Positions 48,901 through 61,026 are shown, counted from the stretch's first letter. The stretch: DNA of 64,000 nt from Pisolithus tinctorius (GCA_024663395.1 JANFAH010000037.1:496001-560000); one strand, 5' to 3'. Numbers and translations: made by a program. Notes: generated by a model not told the origin, from the sequence alone.

Positions 48901-51900
48901 AAGTGGTTCCTCTGGAAGCTGCAGAACATTCATGAAATGGAAAAGGACTTGATGTAGGTTACATTTTACTTGTCTTACGGCTTCTTCTCAGGTCCCTTTT
49001 TTCAACCTGCTCAGGCAGCGCACGATTTCGTCGATTGATAGCGAAACGCTGCTACGGGCCAAGCAACTAGGATTTTCCGACCGGCTTCTCGCCAGCTGCA
49101 TGGGGTCGACGGAGCTTGCTGTCCGTCGCCTTCGCCAGGAAGCGTTTATCTCTCCTTTCGTCAAGCAGATCGATACGGTGGCCGCAGAGTTCCCTGCATT
49201 CACGAACTACCTCTACACCACGTATAATGCGATCGAGCACGACATTTCGTTCGATGACCGAGGAATTATGGTTCTGGGATCCGGCGTTTATCGCATCGGC
49301 TCCTCTGTCGAATTCGACTGGTGCGCTGTGCGGGCCATCAGGACTTTGCGGGAGCAAGGCCTCCCGACAATTATGGTTAACTATAACCCAGAGACCGTCA
49401 GCACCGACTACGATGAGGCTGATCGCCTATACTTTGAGAACATTAGTCTGGAAACAATACTCGATATATACGAGACCGAACGGTCCAGAGGGGTCATACT
49501 GTCCATGGGTGGGCAGACACCGAACAACATCGCGCTCCCGTTGTATCGTCAGAACGTGAAAATATACGGCACGTCCCCGGAGATGATTGATACTGCCGAG
49601 AACAGGTTCAAATTTTCCCGTCTGTTGGACGAAATTGGTGTGGATCAGCCCAAATGGAAGGAGCTGACCAGTTTCAAGGAGGCGCTGACCTTCTGCGACT
49701 CTGTGGGTTACCCGGTGCTCGTGCGTCCGTCGTACGTGCTCTCTGGCGCGGCGATGAATGTCGTATCTACCGGTGACGACCTGTCGAACTACCTGACTCA
49801 GGCCACCGCTGTTTCGCGCGATCACCCTGTTGTGATTTCCAAGTATATCGAACAAGCGAAGGAAATCGAGATGGATGCAGTTGCAAAGGATGGCCAAATG
49901 GTCATGCAGTTCATCTCGGAACACGTGGAAAATGCAGGAGTGCACTCCGGTGACGCTACTCTAATCCACCCTCCCCAAGATCTGGACCCAGCCACTGTCC
50001 GACAAATCGAAGAAGCAACCGCGAGGATTGCAAACGCGCTAAACGTTACTGGTCCCTTCAATATTCAGTTCATTGCCAAAAACAATGAAATTAAAGTTAT
50101 CGAGTGCAATCTTCGAGCCGCACGATCCTTCCCCTTCGTCTCAAAAGTCACTGGGATCGACGCAATCGAGATGGCGACCAAGGTGATGCTTGGTATACCT
50201 GTTGATTCTTATCCAGACCCCAGTCTTCCACCCGATTATGTCGGTGTCAAAGTCCCGCAATTTAGTTTCAGCCGGCTGTCTGGTGCGGATCCCGTGCTCG
50301 GTGTGGAAATGGCTTCGACCGGCGAGGTGGCTTGTTTCGGCCGCGACAAATATGAAGCTTACCTGAAGGCGTTGATATCGACTGGCATCGTCCTTCCGCA
50401 AAAGAATATACTTTTCTCCGTTGGCAGCTATCGGGAGAAGCTGGAGATCCTTCCATCCGTGCAGAAGTTACGTGCAGCTGGGTACAATATCTTCGCAACC
50501 TCAGGAACTGCAGACTTCTTGACGGAGCACAACGTACCTTGCAAGGTAAGGTTCCCTCGGGAAATTCCTTCAATAGCAATTTCTTATCAAGCCTGCAGTA
50601 TTTGGAGACACTTCCAGAAGGCAGCAGTGACATGGCGAAGTCGGAGTACTCCCTCACCCAGCATCTGGCGAATAATTTGATCGACATGTACATCAATTTG
50701 CCGTCTAGGAACAATTACCGTCGTCCCGCCAGCTATCTGAGTAAAGGGTACCGCACGAGGAGGATGGCAGTTGACTTTGCCATTCCATTGATTACCAACG
50801 TCAAGTGTGCCAAGATTTTAGTGGAAGCACTGGTTCGCAAGCTACCCCTTGACGTGTCGAACGTCGACTGCAAAAGCTCGTACCCGACACACACATTACC
50901 AGGCCTCGTCAATGTCTCTGCATTCGTTCCCAGATTTACGGAAGATGACCTTATCCAAGTGACGCAGGCGTCAATTAGTAGCGGGTTTACCACGTCCCTA
51001 ATCCTCCCCAACGGTTTAGATGAGGCGATCATAGACGACGCCTCCTTAAAGCGAGTGCAAGGCGTCGCTGAAAATCACGCCTATTGCAACTATGCACTTA
51101 GCGTCGCAACAACCGATCCTAATACCCCGCCTCTGACTGATGAGGGTAAAGCTGAGGTCAAGGCACTATTCATACCCTTCCATGACCCCATAATTGCGCC
51201 CCAAATATCCGTAACAGCTACCCATTTTGCTACATGGGTCGCCGAAAAAATGATCGTCACCAATGCTAGGGGTTCTAACCTCGCATCCCTGCTGCTACTT
51301 GCCAGTCTCCACAATCGTAATATCCATATCACTGACGTCAGGAACAAAGAAGATCTTCTCTTAATATCCCTAAGCAAGGCAAGGAAGCTCAAGGTCACCT
51401 GCGACGTGTCGGTGTACACGATGTTCTTCACACAGGAACAGTACCCCCAGTCGACCATGCTACCGTCTGCACAGGAGCAGGAGTACCTCTGGAGTAAACT
51501 TGATGTCATTGATGCTTTCTCCGTGGGCTCTCTTCCCTACCACCTTGCGACTGAGGTCGGAGAACGTCCATCTGGATGTTCCGGAATTCTGGAGGCGCTA
51601 CCCTTGCTTCTTTCGGCAGTCGCTGCTGGCCGTCTTACGATCGAGGATGTGAGGGTCCGCTTGCACGACAATCCCATACATATTTTCGGATTGCCCGAAC
51701 AGGCGAATACACATGTCGAGGTCGTAATCGGGCGCCGATACCAGTATGCCTCCAGAGATGGTCACTGGTCGCCACTAGACAAGCAAATCATGGCCGGTTC
51801 ACTCCACCGGGTGGTCATGCACGGCAAGACCGTATATTTGGACGGTGTGTTGTCCGCGTTGCCAAGTGGCAAGGACATTTCTGCTGCAGTCATCCCACAT

Positions 51901-53159
51901 CCGGCAGTAACGTCCCCTGTCGCGAAACCAGAACCCGTTCACCTACCTACAAAGAGTGCCGAAAGTCATCCCCACCCTCTTCCAAGCCATCCTCCGACGA
52001 TCTCCGCAGCTGCAGCATCGGTATCCACAGGTCCCTCCTTGCCTGCTACCCTATCGCATGGCCCCCACCCGGCATTCCACCGTCGACATATCCTCTCAGT
52101 CAAACAATTTAGCCAACGGGACATGTACGATCTCTTCTCGTTGGCACATGAGATGCGCCTACAGGTGGAGCGTAGCGGAACGCTGGACATCCTCAAGGGT
52201 AAGGTTCTCTGTAATCTTTTCTACGAACCCTCTACGCGAACAAGCGCCTCATTCGACGCGGCTATGAAGCGCTGTGGTGGTGACGTGATCCAAGTCAATG
52301 TCGACTCTTCTTCGGTTCTGAAAGGGGAAACACTGGCGGATACGATTAGGACAGTCTCTTGCTATGCCGATGCAACTGTAGTTCGGCACCCTGACGTAGG
52401 CAGCGCCCAACTAGCGGCGAAGTTTTCACCAGTTCCTGTGATTAACGCGGGAGATGGAATCGGGGAACACCCAACTCAAGTGAGCCACAGAATTGTATGC
52501 GAGCGACTCACTGTGTAATATTTCACTTCCAGGCTCTTTTGGATGTGTACACGATACGTTCTGAACTTGGAACAGTCAATGGCCGCACAATTACACTGCT
52601 GGGTGACTTGAAGAATGGGCGCACCGTTCATAGCCTAGTAACGCTTCTTTGCCATTACTCTGTGCGACTGAACTTCGTCTCGCCGCCCTCCTTGGCCATG
52701 CCTGCCAGCGTCGTCGCAGTGGCACGAAAGGCAGGCATCCCAGTCCGACAGCTAGAGTCCCTGGAAGAGGTTTTACCAGATACCGATGTGCTTTATGTTA
52801 CCCGGGTACAGAGGGAAAGGTTCCAGAACGAGGCTGATTGGCAAAGAGTGAAGGACGCTTATCGGGTGGACCATGCGTTGTTGTCCAGGGCCAAAGAAGA
52901 TATGATAGTCATGCATCCCCTGCCCAGGGTCAATGGCAAGTTTGATTTTCCACATCGCCGGATTTCTAGCGCTTATCACTCACTCTTATGTAGAAATTGA
53001 TCCCGAGGTTGACTTCGATTCTCGTCGCGCGGTTTATTTCCGTCAGATGCGATATGGGCTTTTCGTGCGTACCACTCTGATCCGCTCTAATGAAGATTTG
53101 AATTCACATGTCAGCAGATCCGGATGGCTTTATTATATAGTGTTTTAGGATCTTTCTAG
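45972..53159 (+). CDS. URA2: URA2: carbamoyl-phosphate synthase / aspartate carbamoyltransferase
   Basis: Multifunctional enzyme for the first two steps of pyrimidine synthesis. Exons: 45972-46182, 46238-48102, 48157-48345, 48391-48723, 48775-48953, 49015-50545, 50599-52479, 52533-52935, 52994-53064, 53118-53159; total 2234 aa, the usual size. Glutaminase domain: [16 protein letters not shown] with the nucleophile near Cys332, and VQFHPE. CPSase begins near residue 469 ([20 protein letters not shown]). The dihydroorotase-like domain (near 1526) reads LVNVSAFVP, lacking the metal-binding HxH, so it is inactive as in yeast Ura2. ATCase starts near 1929 with [19 protein letters not shown] and [10 protein letters not shown]. 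Intron 8 (52936-52993) starts GC. The true C-terminus, [13 protein letters not shown], is reached only after splicing 53065-53117. UTP feedback inhibition is expected. Confidence 0.97.
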
Positions 53160-54567
53160 AGGTTGGCATACGGACACTTTTACTAGGTAAACAGCAGTCA
53201 GCGGGGGGAAATGCTTGATGAACAAGGACTCACGGTAATGAAGATCGATCAGTATGTACTTATCACAGGTTATATACACGACAATACCATGGTCGCTACT
53301 CGGTAGCGACTTCCCTTCAAGCCATTATTACCAAAGGACTCAATCTGCGCAACACTTCAGATGGGCCCATCACTGATTGGTTCTCATAACAATTCGTTTA
53401 GGACGGCATCGGCCCCCCGTTGTAACGCATTGGGGAGCATCCCGCCGACACGCAAAAAATTTATTCACGTACGTAGCACCAAAATACAAAACGGTTCCCA
53501 TGTGGTCCTTCGAACAGTTGCTGGTTATCTTGGGATGTTATTGCATACATATGCACTTCCTCTGTGCCTGCACAACTTAGCACGGTGACTGTCTGTCGCA
53601 GAACGACATCGAATGGCCCCGACGTTGATCCCGTTAATTGTCTTGGAACCCCCTGAGCGTAAACCGATTGCAGTATATGTGCGGTCGTGCGTAACGTGGC
53701 ATTGATCAATCATCAATGATATGAGTGAGAGTCGTCCCGAGTCGTCAAGGCGATTCTGGAGTCAATTGACAAGGACTGATTCACATGCCCAGGGTCCACG
53801 TCGGCCAGTCTCCCTACGATGGCCATGGTAGCCATGGCCAAAACAATTCCCGGAGGACTCGGTGCAACTCTTGCTATCAAAACACATTTACGTAAATGCT
53901 TAAACAGTTATGTACCAACTGGCGTGGCTCAACTTCACCCTCCGCTATCCAGGGCGCCCAACCAGTTTTAACTCAATTGCAGCGTTTCTCAGATTCTGGG
54001 GCCTTGAATGACAGCGCACTATCGTAATTTCCCTGGCACCGCGACTATCTATGTACTAGTGACAATCGATGTCATGCGTCGAACGTCGAACCTTGGGGAA
54101 TGCACAGATATGGTAGCGCATCTCGCGACCTCCCCTACCCTACGAGCGTTTTTGTCTCCTCAGAAGAATTCACATCTCTACGAGGGATTCGAAAAATGTG
54201 CGTTTATGATCGTTGCCTTCGGCACTTGCATCTTGCGGTTTCGCATCACTCTAGCGGAGAATGGAGGGGTGAAAGGCATCACGCGAACACATGGTGGAAG
54301 CCCGTTCTGCCTAAACGAGGCTCAGTGGTACTCACCAGCGTCAACGGGAACCGAAGAAGTCATCCCTATTCACAGGCAACTCTTCTGTCAACGTTTCCAA
54401 TTGGTGTAATTCCCGCATATCTTAAGGTTCTTTCCGGCGGAATAGCCGGAAGCAAAAGAATCCAAAGAGCTGTGGCTTTGAAATTGCCCTTAGAGCCGAA
54501 AGTCATTAAGTTTATAAACGTACTAGTTCCCATCAGATGCCTCTGGTGATCCCTGTAGCTCCCTGGA
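53160..54567. other. Intergenic region, no gene recognised
   Basis: 1.4 kb between URA2 and the SLATT gene. Frames at 54008-54409 and 54100-54549 have no family signature. Nothing repeated is seen. Confidence 0.55.
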
Positions 54568-55716
54568 ATGTCTCTTCCCCCTCAGCGGCCGCCTCCTCCC
54601 CCGGAGTCGGGGAATCCAGCTAGTGGTCCTGGAGGATCGCAGGACCCAGTGGCGCACGAGGCTGAACAGGAAGCCACTACTGCGGCTAGGACTGAATCTC
54701 GGTTCCACGAGCAGGTCGAAGCCAGTACACCCTATCCATCGCAGGTCGGGCACAATGGCGGTGGCGAATCAGACAAGAATCTTCTTGAATCTGCCGAGGG
54801 CCATGCCCAAGGAGCGCGTGACCAGGATCAGCCTAATCCTTTCGAGCCCCCTACAGGGACAACACCGCCTCCTGCCCGTAGCAGAGACGGGCATCCACGG
54901 ATGGCCCGACGCGCTACCACGATTCTGCGTCCCGCAACGAATGCGTCCGAAATTGACTGGATTGTCCCAGTTGACAAGACGGTAGGTGCGCAAGTGTCAG
55001 TTGATCGTAAAGAGCCGCTTATGTTATGTAGCGTCAGAAAACTTATGGAGAAAGGATCCAACCAACGATCGACGCTGCTGAGGAAGAGAAGAAGAAATCC
55101 TACAACAGAGGTTAGTAAACGGCTGTGCAGACCTTCGTCCAGCAAATAACATGGGGGTTCTTTAGCTATCATGACGGGCTACGCTCTTAACATAGCCATT
55201 GGCCTCCAAGTGCTCCTGGGTGCTCTGACCACTGGCATAGCCGCTGCACTTCAGACTGGTAGACAGGCAAGTCTTCCACTTATCAAACGAACGCGACGAG
55301 TCCCCCCCCTGATACGTGCATTGTCTAGGCCCAAATTTCCACTTCGATACTAGGTCGGGTGGACCCCATCTCTGCACTTGCATAAAGGGGCTTAATCGAT
55401 CGTACACATCACAGGTGGTCTATCGACGCTCGTTGCATCATACCTTGCTCGGGCAAGAGGTTCTGGCGAGCCCGAATTATCTAACATCCGCGTCCGGGAG
55501 TTGGATCATTTCCTGCGGGATTGCCAGGCATTCAAGCTGGACCATGCTCACGAAACGCACAATGAGGAGCTGGAAAAGAAAATGCTTGATTTTCGGCACA
55601 AGTTGGAGGTGATTCTTGGGGGGACAAGCAGGTACGTCGCGTGTTCAATTGAATTATTAGCTGCGCCTGTGACTAACTGGCTGTTCAGTGAGAGAAAAGG
55701 GTCACCCAATGTCTAG
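54568..55716 (+). CDS. SLATT-domain 2TM membrane protein (fungal type)
   Basis: Exons: 54568-54981, 55032-55110, 55166-55266, 55329-55353 (25 nt), 55415-55631, 55689-55716; 287 aa. Residues 1-138 are a Pro/Gly/Ser-rich, probably disordered region. The SLATT domain follows: YGERIQPTIDAAEEEKKKSY leads to helix one (GYALNIAIGLQVLLGALTTG, about 169-193). After GRQAQ comes helix two (STSILGGLSTLVASYL, about 202-218), then ARARGSGEPE and a helical HFLRDCQAF tail. SLATT modules in bacteria act as membrane effectors with SLOG/SMODS sensors; the fungal proteins have no known role. Intron 3 (55267-55328) has a GC donor (CAG|GCAAGT), needed to make AQISTSILG in frame. Confidence 0.88.
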
Positions 55717-56069
55717 TGAATTTGAATTTCGGCAGCATTTCTTGGTCTCCCCTTACACCTCTGCCCGAGGTTTGTTCGTGTAATTTACCCGGCCGTTCCT
55801 TAGTGCACACACTACTACTTTACCATTCCTTGAATTTTGTCGTGGTACAATATTTTGTTTTTGCGATTGATACCCCACACTAGGTGATTACCCAATCGAG
55901 CTTATTCATCACGTGATCCATGATGTTGCTGGCCCAAAAGGACTTAAAAAGAGTATCAGTGCTGCCCGGAGATGGCTCCGCCCCCAGTGGCAGCCGCGCT
56001 CATTTTACGTCCTGGTTTCAGCATTCAACATATTATTTGAACAAGGTTACCAGTTCACATTACACAGTT
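55717..56069 (+). promoter_or_regulatory. SLATT 3' flank and NC2-alpha promoter
   Basis: About 350 bases without a gene. CACGTG at 55910-55915 (context TTCATCACGTGATCC) and a CCAAT box (ACCCAATCG, about 55890) lie 155-180 bases before the NC2-alpha start. Confidence 0.5.
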
Positions 56070-57035
56070 ATGAAGACTAAGAACAAGCAAACGAAATTTC
56101 CTGTGGTGAGATTTTTCTTCCGGCTGCTGATCGCCACGAACGGCACCTCAGACAAAAAGATGACCAATTTGAACGCCTTCATATGTACACATGCACACAT
56201 GTTCTACCCCTGGCTCGTGGCGAATCAAACACGGAACGCGGTATATAGGCGAGGATAAAGAAGATCATGCAGAAGGACGAGGAAGTGGGTAAAGTTGCGC
56301 AGGCGACGCCTATCGTGATATGTATGTATGCCCTTGGTTCAACTTCCGTGTATTCGCGAGGCTCTGAAGATGAATGCTTATCATGTTCTACTTCTCCTTT
56401 TTTTCGGTGGTATTTCCTGGACACCCCGTGACTGTCTGACTCCTTGGCGGCCGGATCTGTCTAACGATTGGACGCGGGCAACTCGGCGTGGATAGCTAAA
56501 GCGCTGGAGCTTTTCTTGTCAATGATAGTTGAGGAAGCGTGCAATGTTACCGTCCATCGCGGTGCGAAGAAGGTCGAAGCATATCACCTGTACGTTCCCC
56601 CCTCTCCGTTCCGGTGGATGTAACTAACACTATGGACTATTCGATCCTCCGGGCAGAAAACATGCCGTGGAAACAACAGAGATGTTTGATTTCCTCAAGG
56701 AGATAGTCGAGTCCGTTCCTGATCCTTCCGCCGGGGGTACGATCGATCTCGACGCGGAGGGTGGCGGAGAGGGGCAAAAGAGAAAACGAGGTGGGAAAGC
56801 GAAGAAAAACGGTGCTGCTGCACAAGGAGGTGCATCATTGAGTGAGCCTAAGAGGCGGAGGAAGAGGAAACCCGTGGATGCCACTGAGAGTAGTGCTAAT
56901 CCCGGAGGCAGTAAGTCGGACGCGGAAGGTGATGTTGCCATGGAAGAAGACGGGGAAGGTGAAGGTGGGAAATCAAGCCGACATTATCGAGGGCATCATG
57001 ACGATGATTGGCAGGAAGATGATGATACTTCTTAA
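56070..57035 (+). CDS. NC2-alpha (DRAP1/Bur6-type negative cofactor 2 subunit)
   Basis: Histone-fold subunit that, with NC2-beta, binds TBP on promoters and blocks or tunes preinitiation complex assembly in the nucleus. Exons: 56070-56105, 56249-56321, 56496-56589, 56657-57035; 193 aa. The start MKTKNKQTKFPVARIKKIMQ and the run EEVGKVAQATPIVIS, KALELFL, RGAKKVEAYHL and HAVETTEMFDFLKEIVESVPDP are diagnostic of the H2A-like fold (about residues 9-90). The tail is basic (KRKRGGKAKK, KRRRKRK) then acidic. Intron 2 is long (174 nt), as is intron 1 (143 nt). It is convergent with SLD5, the two stop codons being 127 bases apart. Confidence 0.92.
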
Positions 57036-57162
57036 CGTTCCTAGATGAGTGATATAGGACGTTGGAGGTGTGTAGCACATATTTCGGAGCCCCTCGTTGG
57101 CTACTGTACAGTTTTGTTTTGCGAAATTAATAATCAGGACTACAACGTACGACGACGGTGGA

Positions 57163-58232
57163 TTACACGAGTTCGACTTCTCCCCTTGCAACAAGCTGTT
57201 CTACGACCCAATAAGGAGTGAGAGAGATGTGACCCTTTTGCATCTCTAATGCAGTTCCGCTGCGAATCACAGACTTAGAAAGGTGCGTGTCATGAGAATA
57301 GGATGCGCTTACTCTGGTAATCGTACAGGGGGACAATTCTGGCGGGCACGCACGAAGACCGCTCTGGTCTTGTCTGGTTCCGTGACTGATGGAAGTCAAT
57401 CGAACAGTCACCCAGATAGAAGTGGCCTCCTACTCATAGACGGAACAAAGAGAATTCGATCGTCTAATGTCTGCTGACTCTCTGGCAAACTTTGGAGGAC
57501 AGTGTTGTAGAAATGTTGGTCCGTTAACCTCGCAAACCTGTCCCATATCCATGTAACGACAGAAAAACACGGATTCACGTGAGGATGGAATACCTTCTTG
57601 CATGATCTACTTCGCTCTGCGACAATCGTTGTTGCACCTCAGGGTTCGTCATTATATATCGAGCATGTTTCTCTATCTACATATCGGTGGGAGAAGTAAG
57701 CAGCGACGACGACAGAAACCGAGGAAAAAGGGACGCGCCTTGAACAATCTGGTGCGAAGATAAGACCTGACGATGAACTTGACTCGTTCGACCTCTGTCT
57801 GTACGAGCATGATCCTGAAATGCTCCTCTTCTGACGACGATGGATCGGAGCGAAGTAATTGCACAGTCTCAGACTACGACCACCGTCGCATTGAACAGAC
57901 ATGATCGGTCTAGGAATCGATTCCAACAGTCATACATATTGAAATATGCGCCTCGCTCCTACCTGACTTCGGATGTGGTCTAGTAACCTTGAGAGCAGGT
58001 CCTCTTCGGTGGGGAGGATGTCGGGTGAATGGCGTTCGTTCATCCAGCGTCGGATGAGTTGCTGGAGTGGTGTTTCCGGTTCTTCTTCGACATAGAGCGG
58101 CGCATCTCGTGGCTGAGGAGGATTGCCGTCGTCGTCGTCGTCGCGGGGTGCGTTGCGGAGAAGATCCTCAAATGTATTGCTATTCTCTTGTGCCAGCCGA
58201 CCGAAAAAGTTCAAGTGGGCGTCTGGGTCCAT
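57163..58232 (-). CDS. SLD5: Sld5, GINS complex subunit
   Basis: GINS joins Cdc45 and Mcm2-7 to form the replicative helicase. Minus-strand exons: 58232-57963, 57873-57739, 57676-57594, 57537-57434, 57385-57313, 57259-57163; 253 aa. The N-terminal acidic region is followed by the A-domain: TPLQQLIRRWMNERHSPDIL, then EEEHFRIMLVQTEVERVKF and RSYLRTRLFKIEKHARYI, the Sld5 hallmark. The B-domain ends the protein: EPDKTRAVFVRA, PVRLPDG, LEMQKGHISLTPY and LVARGEVELV. Intron 2 (57677-57738) has a GC donor (AAG|GCGCGT), needed to keep K-I-E-K-H in phase. The last intron (57260-57312, 53 nt) is easily missed and without it the frame appears broken. Confidence 0.93.
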
Positions 58233-58374
58233 CGAAGGGTGTTTTTGCAGGGACGGTGATGATCATGTCAAGTACAAACAATCTCGTGCTATGTAATGAA
58301 GGGCGTACAACTAATACACAAGGACATCCAGAGGACGGACACGCGGACAGTAATATTACCCTCCAGAACCATAC

Positions 58375-59103
58375 TTATGCAGCATCGTTCTCTACGAGCC
58401 TTCCGCAAATCACGTACTTGTTCGAAAAGTGTTCGATCCAGCCTAGGTGGGAGTCAGACGATAGAACATTGAGCTCGAACGGAAGCTCGTTACGCGCCTC
58501 TCATATTCTCGCTACATCGGGAGACAACAGGGTGAGATTGTGAGCTGAGAGTGAACTTCCCGGCTTACATTTCTTCTTGGTCGAGGTCTTCTAGCTTGTC
58601 TAGTGGCTGGTCTATCGGAGTCAGCATTTCTGGTGTAATCTGTATGAACGCGCGCGTCTATTAGTCGGTGGTTCGGTGAGACTCGTACCCAAAGCGAAAG
58701 ACTGCTTCGCCATCCCACGAGAAGCATCTCTCCCTGCAAAGTTGCCATACATTCCGTCTGGCTTTTCGTTGAGAACGCAAAAACCTCAATGGCGCTACGC
58801 CTCACCCGGTCCGTAGAAACTCCGTCCGGCCGTGACATCGAACACCATACCGTTAATGGCCAGTAAAATCCGACCGCCGTCTTTTCCGTCATACTTCGCA
58901 AGTGACTTGGGTGTGTAAGTCTGGTACAAGAGCGTCGGAGGATGCGACTTGGGCATCCATGAGTATCCGTCCTTGAATTCCGTTGGGACTGACTTGGGTG
59001 CTAGGTCGGGTAATGGTGGGAATATGATTTTCTGTACCGAGTACAGAATGTAAACAAGTAAGGCCGTGTTGATTGGCGTCCCAAAGTCCAGAGACGGTCC
59101 CAT
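58375..59103 (-). CDS. Dap1/PGRMC-type membrane haem-binding protein (cytochrome b5-like)
   Basis: Membrane-associated progesterone receptor family; yeast Dap1 binds haem and supports the P450 enzyme Erg11 in sterol synthesis at the ER. Minus-strand exons: 59103-58806, 58757-58689, 58629-58569, 58511-58498 (14 nt), 58442-58375; 169 aa. An N-terminal helix (INTALLVYILYSVQ) is followed by the b5-like fold: LLYQTYTPKSLAKYDGKDGG, ILLAINGMVFDV, then FYGPDGMYGNFAGRDASRG, then LDQEEIENMRGWIEHF and a VICGRLVENDA end. Tyr in FYGPDG-M-Y fits the family's haem-ligand region. The 14-nt exon (IENMRG) is followed by an intron with GC donor (GAG|GCGCGT). It shares a 130-bp promoter with the DnaJ gene. Confidence 0.92.
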
Positions 59104-59233
59104 TTGGCTGGTGGTGAACGTTCGAGCAGTGAACGGAAGAAGACGCCCTGGCTATGTGATGGTGCTCACGTGATCTCTTGTATACCCTATGTAGTTCGCT
59201 GGAGTACTGGCAACAACGACGACAGCGACGACG
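59104..59233. promoter_or_regulatory. Bidirectional promoter between Dap1-like and DnaJ genes
   Basis: Only 130 bases separate the two start codons. A CACGTG box in the context GCTCACGTGATC lies at 59167-59172, near the middle. No TATA box is evident. Confidence 0.55.
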
Positions 59234-61026
59234 ATGAGTAGTGCATACCCCATCGCGCAGTCGAGGCCATATATCCCCCATCTGCGCTCGCAGTGTGGAA
59301 GCTGCGATATTCCGCTTGAATTCCCCGTACCCTCTCCGATACCGTCACAGGGAACTTTGATTCGTATCCGGTGTTGCAGGTGTCAGACAGTGTATCAGCA
59401 TGCCTTCTATCCTATACAACTACCAGCGGGTCTATCCGTTACTTCATCTCCCACTGCTGGCTCGTCGAATGGGCCGAGCGGGCAAAGCTCCGCTACTAAT
59501 AAGAAAGGACGCAAGATTGGCACACAAGAGAAGCCGCTAGAAACCGGTTACTACGACCTACTGGGCGTACCTGTGGATGCATCCACAGAGGATATTAAGA
59601 AGTCATATAGTAAGTTTCATCTTCCTCGCAATCCGTCTGCCATTACCAGCTGGTGTTTATGGACCTCTTCTGATGTGCTGTGTACTACGCACTTTAGGGC
59701 GATTGGCCATCAAGCACCATCCGGACAAGAACCCAGATGATCCGAATGCAGAGGAACGCTTCAAGGAAATCGCAATAGCCTACCAAACCCTCTCAGACCC
59801 CATCTTACGCAAGAAATACAACGAATTTGGACCAAAAGAAAGCCAACCCGAAGGCGGATTCGTCGATCCAGAGGAAGTATTCAGTGCAATATTTGGGGGG
59901 GAACGCTTCGTCCCGATCATCGGCCACATTAGCCTCGCCCGGGACATGAAGACTGCTTTGCAGGAGGCCGAGGAAGCTGAAGAGGCGGAAGGAAAGGAAG
60001 TAAAGCGCGACGCAAAAGGTAAAGAAATAATCTCAGACGAAGAGAAGGCGCGTCGGGAAGAAAAGGAGAGGAAAGCCGATGCCGAGGTAATTCTCAACTC
60101 TAGCTACCATTGCATTAACAACCCAAAACCTTATTAGAAAGCTGCGGCCCGTGCTGAGCGGGTGGGGAAACTGTGAGCACATGCAACTCCTCCCTCGAGT
60201 TTGCCTTTGATTCAATTCAAAATATAAAGCGTGGAGAACCTGGAACGCAAGCTTGCGATTTTCACCGAGTCTGCGACGGGTCCCGACGATAACAACGTCG
60301 TCAACAGTTGGCGTCAGCTATGTCAGATGGAGGCTGAGTATGTCCTTTCGTATGAGTTCTGCTTTCGTTGTTTACGAGGTTGTTTTGCTCAGCGAACTCA
60401 AGAAAGAGTCGTACGGCGTTGAACTGCTGCATGCCGTAGGATTCGTCTACCTGTCCAAAGCGAAATATTACCTGGCCTCGAACCAGACACTGTTCGGTAT
60501 GGGTGGGTGGTTACACAACGTTCAGGGCAAATACCACGTCTTCAGTGAAACGTGAATTTATGTTTCTTGCCCGGGAGATAGGGTTCTAAATACAGTACAG
60601 TGTGTCGACTCTTCGGTCGGCTATAGAGTTGAAGAGCGTATTCGATCAGATTCAAGCAGCGGAGAAGGCAGGAAACATGTCACCCGAAGAGAAGAAACGC
60701 CTAGAGGAACAGGCTGCCGAGAAGGGCCTACAGGCACTATTCAAGGTAAGATTAAATCGCTATTCCCTACAATAGTTCTTACGGTGGTTTGGTCATAGGG
60801 GACCAAGCTCGAGATCGAGTCGGTCCTGCGTGAGACGTGTGACCGCGTATTGGGAGACCCATCCGTTCCGCGCAGCAAGGCTCACTCACGGGCCGTCGCA
60901 CTGCAGATTTACGGAGAAGTATTTGTTTCCGTGAAGAAGGATTCAGATGATCATCCTAACGAGAATGAGTATGTCAGAGTGGAGACTAAGAGCAGTCGGG
61001 AGAGAGGTCGCCATCGCGCCCATTGA
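59234..61026 (+). CDS. DnaJ protein with X-domain (Caj1/Djp1-like Hsp40)
   Basis: J-domain co-chaperone that stimulates Hsp70. Exons: 59234-59609, 59698-60086, 60138-60172, 60230-60337, 60393-60551, 60601-60745, 60799-61026; 479 aa. The N-terminal 100 residues contain two CxxC pairs (CGSC, CCRC), a possible zinc site. The J domain starts [13 protein letters not shown] (about 106) and has HPDK at 133-136, with KKSYRRLAIKHH formed across intron 1. It is followed by IFGGERF, the DnaJ-X start, a charged coiled coil ([15 protein letters not shown]) and the X-domain blocks [18 protein letters not shown] and [20 protein letters not shown]. In yeast, Djp1 helps peroxisomal import and Caj1 is at membranes; which applies here is open. 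Confidence 0.92.

Noticed and set aside
53065..53156. Read-through C-terminus of URA2 ([11 protein letters not shown]...)
   Set aside because: It is intron sequence; splicing at 53065-53117 gives IRMALL, the conserved ATCase end.
57260..57312. Apparent frameshift near the C-terminus of SLD5
   Set aside because: A 53-nt intron (GTAAGC to CGCAG) removes the problem and gives a B-domain that fits the Sld5 family.
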